Shown here one piece after another: positions 13,501-23,522 of a stretch of DNA of 64,000 nucleotides. Position 1 is the stretch's first letter. Every line of letters begins with the position of its first letter. Source of the stretch: Physella acuta. Lineage: Eukaryota > Mollusca > Gastropoda > Physidae. The notes beneath the pieces are model-generated. The model saw only the letters and a list, made by a program, of their open reading frames with translations, searched no databases and was not told the DNA's origin. Location of the stretch: assembly GCF_028476545.1 (NCBI RefSeq), contig NW_026733778.1, positions 1 through 64,000 on the forward strand, given 5' to 3'. The translations under genes were made by a program, and so were the position numbers.

Positions 13501-14225
13501 ATCTTAACAAGAGGCATTAAAATAGCTATTAAAAACGATTAAATCCCATTACACTGTTTTCTATTAAATATATTAAACTTGATCAGATTTATTGGTAAGT
13601 AATACATTTCCGAAAGACTAGATAAATTTCCTCAAAATCTATTTGTAAATATGTATTTTTTCTGTTAAGATGAAGAAATAAATGCCAACAAAAACATTGA
13701 AACTTTTAACAAAAACAATTAAAGAACACCTTGCAAAAATCTAGGATGGGATTTAAGATTTAAATTTTTTAACTCTAATAAAAAAGAAATAACAAAAAAT
13801 TGTATGTGGCAAGACTTCAATAGCAGAATAAAAAAATTTAAAAAGTCGATAGCAATAAAAATAAAAACGTGCTGAGTTTTACTCCAAAAGAAAAAAAAAC
13901 CCAGTGAAATTGCTAAAGTAATTGGATTGAAAGAATTAAAAATTATACAGAAGATAATAAATGGAGCAACATTTTTAATATAAATAAGCTTGCAAAATTA
14001 CAATCTTAAACTACAAAATTATTACAAAATGTTTATCTGGCTAATAAGCTAAATTAACATCTATAATTAACACTTGCCAGTGTTCAGCATTCAACAGGAC
14101 TTGTTCTCCATTAATAACAAGGGTGCCACACTACTCTAATGATCAACAAAAAAAAAAAAAACAACAACACAAAAACGGTTGTGTTGGGACAAACAATAAA
14201 GCCCAGGCATATCCAAACCCAATCA
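10565..14225 (-). other. Probable long AU-rich 3' UTR of the distal syntaxin isoform
   Basis: From the stop of exon B to about 10.56 kb the DNA is uniformly A/T-rich with no coding signal. It ends at a minus-strand AATAAA near 10579-10584, beyond which composition changes. It contains the 27-bp minisatellite. The extent is inferred from composition and the signal only. Confidence 0.45.
11251..11697. repeat. 27-bp minisatellite, about 16 units
   Basis: Head-to-tail units of 27 bp built on acaaatctgacagcc plus aaatacctggtc, with one or two changes per unit (cagcc/caacc, tacctg/tatctg). As 27 is a multiple of three, long open frames appear on the minus strand; they have no coding-like composition outside the array. 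It sits in the presumed syntaxin 3' UTR. Confidence 0.95.
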
Positions 14226-14315
14226 CTAGCTTGCCAGATAGATGATCAGTGCCAGAATGAGGACAATACAACAAGCTATGATGATCAGGATGCAACATTT
14301 CCGTCGAGATTTGGC
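14226..14315 (-). CDS. STX12: Syntaxin alternative last exon B (distal anchor)
   Basis: Also joins in phase 0 after DYQ, using an AACACAG acceptor. It encodes AKSRRKCC followed by ILIIIACCIVLILALIIY and LAS before TAG. Like exon A it has a basic patch and one membrane helix, but with four cysteines in or beside the helix and a different tail. Two intact, differently diverged anchors argue for a working alternative exon and not a decayed duplicate. Confidence 0.87.
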   Translation of the reverse strand, partial: AKSRRKCCILIIIACCIVLILALIIYLAS

Positions 14316-17300
14316 CTGTGTTAAAAGATTTGAAAAGTGGATTACTGAAACTTATCAAGCAGCAACTGAATAAAAAATGTAACCATTTTTAAGCTAAACA
14401 AAAGAAACATAAAAATTTAAAGTTTGGAAATACAGTGTGTTAATGTGTTTTATTTATGCTAATATTGATGTTTGGATTTATGTTGAGAGTTAGAGCTAAT
14501 GTAGACAAAAAAATAGCCTATATACCCACCTACTGGTGTTTCAATACACTAAAAACTGTTATAATTAATACATTATTTTATAGACAAAAAACAACATATT
14601 TAAGTACTTTGAAGCTGAGTCACATCCTTGAAAGGCCCATTTTAAAAAATCATGCACACATTAAAAATTGAAAGCATGCAAATACTTTAACTAAAGTATT
14701 ATTGAAAAATTGAGCTTGAATGTGGTCTTGATTGAAATGAGCGTATGATATTTGGATTGACATCAAGTTATTTTTTTAAATTTGTATTAATTACCTCCAA
14801 AACTATATGTGAAATCAATGCAGATTTTAATTTTTTAATCAGTTTGACTTTTTTTGATGTAACTAGCACTTTTTTTATTACTGGTTTTTTTTTTTTTAAA
14901 TTAAAAGTATAACTTAATGTCACTCTAAACATAAGCTTGGCTTTTCCTTTTTTTTTAATGAATGAAACTGGGATTTGAAATAAAATAGGCCTATTTATTA
15001 ATTCAAATAAAAAAAAAATACTAGGTTAATTTTAATAATTTATTCTTATTTAAATAAATAAAAATAATGCAATAATACAAAAATAACAACTAAAAACCTA
15101 CTAAAGTTTGAAAGTGACTGCTTTTTTATTTTACAGATAGACCAATTATCAATCCAATAATAGCCAGAACAACTATAATGATGATGGCTATACAGAACTT
15201 TTTTCGCCGTGCTCTAGACTGAAAATAAATACAAAATCATATCAAACAAAAAAAAGTATTTGCACATGTGAAATGATAAATAATTCAAACCAAAAGAAAA
15301 ATAATTTTTTGTGTGTCTTGCTTATACAGGTAGCCCTTAGTTTAAGTTTTTAATTTTTTTATGCTGATTTATCAAAAAGCTGCAGAAGTTGCAACCAAAA
15401 TGAGTTAATTGGTTCTTATAAAGCCTGCAAACTATAATAATTATTCCTATACTAATTAAAGACACAAACAAATTCAGCAATTGCCCAATTTTATTACTAT
15501 TCACATTATTTAAATTTGCAAAAACTTGTATTTAATGCAAACTTAAAGGGCTTGTAGTGCCTTTGTAAATTGTTGATTCAAATTTATTTAAAAAAAAAAT
15601 ATTTTTAAAATGTTGATGCCTTAAATAAATTTTAAACCTACAATTTTTGCAGACAGGAAAAATATGTTTATTACATTTAATAACAATTAAATTTCTCAAA
15701 TAGGATTACTGTATGTTTCCCAACCACAACACAAGCAATGATGTTTAATATTGCTTTGCTATCATTTTGTTAAAAAGGTAACAAAGAAAACTATTTTTTT
15801 TAATCATGATGACACTAGGTTGCAGATAAATGATAAGCTCATCCGCTTGTATAACCTCTACACAATAAGACATTTTTTATGTCTGCATTATATTCAAACT
15901 AAACTAAATGTAAACAAGACTTCCACAAAAAAATAGTAAAAATACTGAGCATGCAAGAACTATGTACACCAAAACAAAACAAAAATTATCCCAAATTTTT
16001 TACATAATTACTGTATAAACATTTAATGTAACAATACACCCCTCTTAGCTACTTTTACCCTGTAACAATGCATATTTTTATAACACTACTTTAATTTATA
16101 TATATTTTAATGGTGACAGGACAAATGATCTCAGGACAAATGATCTCAGACAAAATATCTCAGACAAAATATCTCACGGACAAATGATCTCAGGACAAAT
16201 GATCTCAGGACAAATGATCTCAAGGACAAATGATCTCACGGACAAAAGATACCAGGACAAAATATATCAGGACAAATGATACCATGGACAAATGATCTCA
16301 GACAAAATATCTCAGACAAAATATCTCATAGCTAAATTTTAATAGTGTATTGGATGATTTTAGCTAATCTGAACATTTTTACTGACTGCCATATGGTATT
16401 GTTTACTATATTTAATATTGTTTATAGGCCTATATAATAATTTTTAGGAATGTTTGCCGCATAAATTTGTCATATTGCACTAAACATTTTAAAATTATAA
16501 TTACTAATATAGTATGTGAAGATTAAAGAAATATTTCGATAGACAGCGTAGGTGGGCTTGCCAAACATGAGACAATCCTACAATGTCAGGTGGATGAAAC
16601 TAGATCAAAGGGAATGAAATAACAATAAAGACACACCTTCGTATCAAGGTGGCCGCCCGCTTTGATGGCAGAGGCATGCCTTAAGGGAAAGACATCCGCC
16701 CTCCATGGACAATACAACAAACATCTAAAGTAAATAGTTATGCGTCGGTCACACCTTAGTGATCAGGTGACAAATGCTTAGTTAAACAACAGCGGTCATC
16801 GCGGAGCTAAGTTTGTCGTAGTGTGCATGAAAACAAAGCAGTATTAGTTGTGATGACTCAATTATGGCTTCTTTCGTTACCTCGCAGAAATGTTTTAGGA
16901 CATTAGTTTCTGGTGAATTTATGTTTATAAAAAAAAAACATAAATTGAGCAGCAGGCAAAGATATTTGGAAATGTGAAGTTAGAACATGTCAAGCAAGAG
17001 TATACACAATACATGATCACATTGTATTGGAGAGGTGTGATCATAACGATGTAGCCTACCTGCCAGCAAAGAAACTTAAGCGTTATGTTTGTGTTGATGA
17101 TGCAATAAGAATAAGTTTTACGTTACGAACCTAAAGACATGTTCACATTAAAAAAAATCACTATAGCTACTATTACTGTATTTGTTCTATACATTATCAT
17201 TTATTACACCTTTCAGGAGTAACTTTGTTTTAATGTTTACCCTTTTCAAATCAAATGCTATTAAAAATATTACGTTTAATACATCTTTTGATACTTTGTT

Positions 17301-20300
17301 AAGTTTAAGAAATTCATTTTAATCACAATTATTATGCTTAAAAAAGTAAACAAAAGCCATATTGACAGACAATTGAAAAACATGTTCAAATCAACTAAAA
17401 TCATCGTACATACTATTAAAATTTAGCTGTGAGATATTTTGTCTGAGATATTTTGTCTGAGATCATTTGTCCATGGTATCATTTGTCCTGATATATTTTG
17501 TCCTGGTATCTTTTGTCCGTGAGATCATTTGTCCTTGAGATCATTTGTCCTGAGATCATTTGTCTTGAGATCATTTGTCCGTGAGATATTTTGTCTGAGA
17601 TATTTTGTCTGAGATCATTTGTCCTGAGATCATTTGTCATGGAACCATTTTAATAATATTTAGTAAATAGGCTTAAAACGTACACAATGTGAAAACTTAC
17701 GCATAGTGGTTTATTTTAATATTAATCTGCTAAATTTCTTTTACAATTTATATTATTTATTATTAACATATTAAAATAAAGTTCATGAAACCCCAATAAA
17801 AAAATCATTACTGAATAATAAAACATGTTAGCTAGTTTTTGTTACTATTAGTATAAATTTATTGTTCTTCTAAATTACAAAAAAAAATATATAAACCGGT
17901 GTCCTTAAAAGTATTTTAAAATATTTTAAGAGGAGAGTAAAGTTACAAAAATTGTGTTAATACCAAATGATTTGGGTATTACAAACTCTCAAACCTGATA
18001 GTCTCTAGCTTTACTTAGCTGCTTGGTGCCTTCCTCCACAGACAACTGGGCATTGTCAATGTTAGCCTCAATACTGTCTGTGGATACATCATGAAGAGGG
18101 TGGGTTTAGTTTAATCTATTTTATCAAATGTACACATCAAGACACCTACATAATGGGCTTCATTGCTGTAAAAAGGATTATTTTCAAACTTGCAATGTAC
18201 ATTTGTCATAACGAAGCCCCTCAAACATTACTGTTAAAAAGTTAAGTACTCTGTATCTAGAATTCTGCTAAGGAAAACAATAAATGGACATATATCATCT
18301 TTTCCTGTTCATACCCAAGACACACGAAGCACATGAAGTAGAGTCCATCTGTTTCGAAGAGATAGTATGGTCAGTGCTATGCCCAAATTTGCTCTAGTCT
18401 TTCAGCTTAGCTGTCATAAGCTCTACCATTTGACCATGCTGTCCCCATGTACACATATACTAGTATATAATTATTGTAATGATTCTAGCTATTGATTGAT
18501 TTAGTTATGAAGTGTTTCTAATATTTGGAACAATGAAGTAGAAACAAAAAAAGTAACTTTATTTCAAAACTCTTCAGCCTAACACAGCTCAACAATATAC
18601 TCACCTAAAATTTTACCCAACTCTCCTTGAAACCAACTTTCCTATGATTTACTCACCTAAAACTTCTCCTTGTTCATGTACAAGCATTCCCAAATCTTTA
18701 AAGATTTGATTCACATCCATTATATCACTCTGTTGTTTTTATCAAAATAAATGTGTATTTAGATAACAGAACAAAAAATAAAAAGATATTTTACTATAAA
18801 TATGATATTAAGTTTTGTATTCGCTGTACACCTTCTTAAAAATGTGCAGATAGAAAATAAAAACAATATTAGAATACTTATTTTAACTTCATTGTTAAGT
18901 CATATATTTATTTCAAATCTAAATTTTTAAAAATGTTTTGTTCCATAATATAAAATGATTACAATTATAATTCTTAATTTTGGTAAAAAGTTTAGGAAAT
19001 AAATAGTCTATAATTTCATTTCTTGTAATATAAAAAAACGAGCCGGCCCGCGGCATAACATACGCCGCTATTTTGTTGTTGTTTTTTCTACTTTTCAGTA
19101 ATTCATAATTTGTGAATTCGACAGTACCAACGCTGACACTGAAAATATTTCTTTAAAACACTATAAGTAGCTCGTTAAGGACCATAACCCCCCCCCCCCC
19201 CCCCCCCCCACACACACACAATGTTTAAAATCGTTTCGAACTAAATTATCTGCCCCTAATAGCCGTCACTAAACCCGACTCCACGAAGGTAAACATAGCG
19301 TGAACTGCAGCTCACTAAGACCATGTAGGGGTGGGGATGGTAGGGAGCACGTTTACAGCTTGTTTTCTAGCGTCTCCCAGAAGAGAATTATATATATATA
19401 GATATTGATTTATTTTCTCATGTTAAGCAATCTTTTATTCAAATGCCAAAAAGTAAGAATGAAGAGTAGTTATTTTAAAAATTCATGACTTCAAACAGGA
19501 CCACCACATTATTGAACCATTGCTGATGTGTTATATTTTGTTATGTTATTAAACTTCTACATTTACCCAAACATAACCATAGCTGAGCTTTTCTGTATTT
19601 AAAAATCATTTTAAAAAACATCTATGTTTGAGCCACAAAAATCAACTGATTCTATTTTCTTACTTCAAGTTTTTTAATTGCATCCTCTCTTTCTTTAATC
19701 AGCTCAAGATCAACATCCTGTTCCATCTGAAGAAACTGACGAGTTTGTGAAAACCTAAAATAGTTTTTAAATATACACATAAAAGCAAATGTGTTTGTAT
19801 TATTTATATATTGAAATTTTATAATAACACCTACTAATTTTTACATAACAGAATTGAATTTCTTTTATGTGATATTTTAAAAAATGTTAATAAAATGTTT
19901 TTTTTATTATTTATTTTTTTAACTTGACTACACTGCTGTTTATCTGCCTCTACAATTATTTAACCACACTTACCCTGGTGAGGTAAACTTATTGTCATTG
20001 GGCTCATCAAAAGGAGACTGAAATTTCAAAAGTTGTTAAAAATCATAAAAATTGTCATTGTTTTATATTACCTAACATTTTCTGCAATTTAAAACTTTAG
20101 TTTTATGCTTCCAATTGAGGATTGGTACCTTAAACAATCAATTTTGGGGGAAGATGACAATGTGAAATTGTTATTGTCCTACATATTGCAGTTATCTGAG
20201 TCTGGGCTATAGAAAGAAACATTGTGCTGGCCACACAATACTGCAGAGAGCTACCTCTATTTCTTTTGTCAATTATGACCAATCTTGGTAATCAATCCTT

Positions 20301-23300
20301 TAAGTTATTTTCATAATTTATTTTTTTATTTTGACAGCTTTTTCTTCTAATTTTTTATTTATATATTCTGTATATTTATGTAAAACATGCTAATGTATCA
20401 GTATGAATGTGTTACACATGCAATTAAACATCAAATGAACATTAAAAAAGCCATTTTGCTAAGTAAATTATGTATTGTAATCACTTCAAAATTTGTTATT
20501 TCTATCTTAGAAAAAGGCTTGTTGGTGTAGTTTATTCCTTTTTTTCATAAGCAAAGAATTTATTTGGAGATTTACGTGGAAAAACAAGTTAATAAAAAGT
20601 CTAGTGACAATTTAAGCGCAATTTCCTTAATTATTTTTTTAGAATTCACAGACCTACGTAAAAATCTTTTCGAACCTCCGCTCATTCGCTATGGTAAAAT
20701 CCTTTCGAATCTCAGCACTTTGCGCTAAAAACCTACACTATGCTCAGTTTAAATAAAAAATATCATCCTAGGCCTACACGATGCTCAGTTTAAAAATTCT
20801 TAATTAATTTTTTGTGACCGAACGAAAGGATATTTTTGAAAACTTTCTGCGGCAATATTGTTCTAAATTATGGCAGGAATCGATTGGTAAATGTTTTAAG
20901 TCGCTAAGTGGTCTGGTTGCCGAGATATGGCATTTTTTCGGCGTTTTTTGGCTTTTCCTGGAAATCCAGGAAGTTCCGGGAATTTTTTTGGCCTATGTTC
21001 ATCCTCGGAACTTGCTTAACATATTTGCTTTTGGAACTAGTCCTCGATATTGCTTCGTTGAGGAGGAGATACGACTTAAAAGCTGCTAAAGCTGCGGACA
21101 CACATCCACACATCCATCCAGAAATGACGAGTTAATAATCGCAATCCCAGTATGGAAATTGCGCTAAAAAGTTATTTTAAAAATGGCTGTTCCATTAAAG
21201 TGACAAATCAACAAAGACAGATGTTCCAACATTTAAGGGTCAATTCTAAAATTGCTATTTTTATGTTCGAAAACACTGTATAGATAAATAAGTCTCTTCA
21301 TATATCTGAATTAAGCCCCACACTAACAAAAGAAAATAACAGAGCTGTAAAATTAGCAATCAAACAAACAGTCTGTTATGTTAGGTTTATTAAACTTGAA
21401 GTAAACAAATAAGGACATTCAAGTTACAATTGCATAATACCAAAAATAATTCATCATTTCCCATTCGTGCTTAAGACACATTTAAGACACATGAAGTAGA
21501 GTTCATCTGCTTCAGAGACTTCGGCATATGAAGGGATAGAGTGGTCAGCACTATGCCCAGCTGACTTTGTTTCCCTAATGTAAGTTAGGTACCCATCAGA
21601 GTCATTCAGAGTTGGGTGGACTCAGGGACATTCTACTGTTATGAAAGCGGATTTGAACTCGAGACAGACTCTCTGGTTAACAGTCTAGCTCTCTACCGCT
21701 AGGCCACGCCAATCCACCAAAAATAATTGGTCAAGCTTAGATGTTATGAAAGCCAGTTGGAGAAACTTACTCTGTCTAAGCCAGAATGGGCTCTGGCCCT
21801 CTGCACACTGGCCCTTTCCTTCTCAGCAGCTGTTCTCTGGATGGTCTGGAAGTTCTTCAAAGCATTGCTGAACTCATCTGTCAACCTGTCCTTTTGCATT
21901 TTACACTGTCTCTGTTCAAGAATTTTTTTTTAAATGTAAAAATCTAACAAATTTCAAGTATTGTATAACATTTTACATAATCAATTGTTATGGAGATGAG
22001 AAAGTAAAAATCTAACAAATTTCAAGTATTGTATAACATTTTACATAATTGTTATGGAAATGATTACCATTAAAATAAAGATAACCTTGACTATGAAAAA
22101 TTGGTATAAAAATATTAAACTCAACCAAATAAAAACTAAGAAAAAAAAAACGTTTACAATTTCAGATTGAGATCCAGTCTGTGGCAAGTTAACCAAAGCT
22201 TTCAGGCTGTTGCTGGTATCTTTAGCCAGTTGGTTAGTGTAGTGGGTGGTCTCATGCCTTTAAAGGAGTAAAACTAGATTACAATTTTCTTAACAACAAA
22301 TTTAAACAGAATTACAAGATAATATATAGTTTGATTTAAGATTTAATACAACTTGAAATCAGTTATTCTTTAAGCCCAATAGTGTATCACCATCCTTATG
22401 AGTGTAAAAAAAAATGTTACCATACAAACAAAATAAAATTACTATTTACACAACTATTAAAGCTATTTTTAAAATGCTTAAAAATAGACAAACTCAATTT
22501 ACACTCTTTGACGTAGTTCATCAGAGTCCTGTGGTGTTCCAATCTGGCTAACAAATTTCTGTATCTGAGACACTGTTAAACAAATTTGAATTTTTTAATA
22601 ATTGAACTTGATCATGTCGGTAAAAAGAAAAAAAATATATATATTTTTTTTAAAATATTTCATTGTCAATTAAATTTGCTATTTCAGACTGATACACAAC
22701 AAAATCACATGTAGAAAATATTTAAAACTGTGTGCAAACAACTTTTGTACTCGATATATAAGATATAAAAAGTTTAACTAATTTATAAATAAAATTTTAT
22801 TTACTCTTAATTTACTCTCTAAAATTAAAAACAAAAGTTGTGCATAGATAGAATTTATATCAAGATTGTCTTATCATTTAAACTATGTTTAAAATTTCTG
22901 AAATAGTCAATTTTTAAATACATAAATACCCTTCTAGCCTCTTTAATTAACTGTTACCATTTTTGCCCCAGGGTTGTCATTTATAATTAATGTAACAATT
23001 TACAAAAAACAAAAATGATGATACCTACCATTTTGTGTAATTTTCTGAATATTTGCACTGATTTCCTTTGAAAGCTTTCCAAAATCTGAACCTCTGTCAC
23101 CTATGTTACAAATATAAATATATAAATACAAAATTTATAAATCTGAATGTTTAAAAGAAAACTGATAATCAAGTGAATTTTGTTTCAACATTTTGAATTG
23201 TATTTATAATTAATAAATTAATAATTAAAATTCATGAATGTGAAATATGCATATTTACATTTAAACAGTTACAATAACCAAAAACTAAATATTTAAAAAT

Positions 23301-23522
23301 TTTCCTCAGTACAAAAATATATATGGTAAATCATGGATTGTAACAAAGTTTCAACCTAAAAATAGATGATTACCGTTATTATTTTGCTGACTAATTTTCT
23401 CTAATTCACCTTAATCAAAATAAAATATACACAAGCTTAAATAGATGTGACAAACCTTCTGAGCGTGAATCTCCTTGATAAGGAGTAAACCCATCAAAGT
23501 TTCCTTTTCCATAGGAAGCCAT
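14226..23522 (-). CDS. STX12: Syntaxin 7/12-like Qa-SNARE with two alternative last exons
   Basis: Endosomal/lysosomal target-membrane SNARE. Common exons (minus strand, 5' to 3'): 23456-23522, 23029-23100, 22503-22572, 22158-22257, 21771-21911, 19974-20017, 19664-19754, 18657-18729, 17995-18077; then 15126-15218 or 14226-14315. All have GT-AG borders and the phases close, giving 277 or 276 residues; human STX12 is 276. Start is MASYGKGNFDGF at 23522. The Habc region carries NIQKITQ, GTPQDSDELRQ and YTNQLAK; the SNARE motif (about 185-247) begins DLELIKERE and contains DVNQIFKDLGMLVHEQGE, with the zero-layer Gln at residue 215. The tail is a single C-terminal anchor after a basic patch. DLELIKERE and DVNQIFKDL favour STX12 over STX7, but invertebrates often have a single ortholog of both. 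The protein is expected to pair with Qb, Qc and R-SNAREs in late endosome fusion (family knowledge). Confidence 0.93.
15126..15218 (-). CDS. STX12: Syntaxin alternative last exon A (proximal anchor)
   Basis: Spliced in phase 0 after the shared ...KARDYQ, it reads SRARRKKFC, then a 19-20 residue Ile/Val/Leu helix (IAIIIIVVLAIIGLIIGLS) and VK before TAA. A consensus acceptor (TTTTCAG) precedes it. AATAAA on the minus strand lies at 15039-15044, 82 bases past the stop, with another at 14994-14999, so this exon can end its own transcript. The single Cys at the helix border is a possible palmitoylation site. Confidence 0.88.
   Translation of the reverse strand, partial: SRARRKKFCIAIIIIVVLAIIGLIIGLSVK
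16112..17646. mobile_element. Foldback DNA transposon, MULE-like, with repeat-built inverted arms
   Basis: The element is bounded by a perfect 8-bp duplication, attttaat, at 16104-16111 and 17647-17654. Its ends are inverted repeats of nearly 300 bp (about 16112-16400 and 17350-17646), made largely of 14-15 bp units of the type ggacaaatgatctca or gacaaaatatctca in mirrored order. Between the arms is about 0.95 kb with a FLYWCH-like remnant. An 8-bp duplication plus long arms suits Mutator-like elements (8-11 bp) and also hAT; the FLYWCH remnant favours MULE. It lies wholly in syntaxin intron 9. Confidence 0.85.
16949..17134 (+). pseudogene. FLYWCH zinc-finger remnant inside the foldback element
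   Basis: The plus strand reads AAGKDIWKCEVRTCQARVYT followed by IHDHIVLERCDHNDVAYLP and ends at TAA after about 61 codons. The W-x-C-x5-C-x-AR-x-x-T ... H pattern resembles FLYWCH fingers, which accompany many MULE transposases. The expected second metal-binding His is displaced (DHND), an upstream in-frame stop is close, and no transposase core is present, so it is a non-autonomous relic. Confidence 0.55.
18318..18445 (-). mobile_element. Degenerate tRNA-SINE fragment in syntaxin intron 8
   Basis: Shares the string ...acatgaagtagagt.catctg...gtggtcagcactatgccca... and the closing ctctaccatt.gaccatgctgtcc with the better copies at 21464-21716 and 2283-2508. Box B is not recognisable here. 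Old copy. Confidence 0.6.
20582..21175 (+). mobile_element. Dispersed repeat C, copy 1 (unclassified DNA element)
   Basis: Begins around aaacaagttaataaaaagtc and ends near tggaaattgcgctaaaaag. A short inverted pair, agcgcaatttcc near 20618 and ggaaattgcgct near 21156, marks the inner ends. The core (cgaacgaaaggatatttttg, ...tggcaggaatcgattggtaa) recurs inverted at 31940-32602. Short open frames inside do not resemble a known protein. It lies in syntaxin intron 5. Confidence 0.7.
21464..21716 (-). mobile_element. tRNA-derived SINE, minus orientation
   Basis: Read on the minus strand the head begins near 21716 with a tRNA-like 5' part (GGCGTGGCCTAGCGGTAGAG) and continues to a box B-like gtttcgaa..-type segment near 21655 (atttgaactcgagac on the plus strand). 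The body matches the copy at 2283-2508 (gtaccca.cagag, ggtggactcag). It lies in syntaxin intron 5, close to exon 21771-21911. Confidence 0.75.
21938..22052. repeat. Tandem duplication of about 58 bp in intron
   Basis: The string taaaaatctaacaaatttc and the following tattgtataacattttacata occur twice back to back with few differences. Local intronic duplication. Confidence 0.85.

Noticed and set aside
18601-18656. Second donor and partial copy of syntaxin exon 8 (ctcacctaaaa repeated)
   Set aside because: Extending the exon to the outer donor meets TAA right after the normal donor, so it cannot be an in-frame alternative; a small local duplication.
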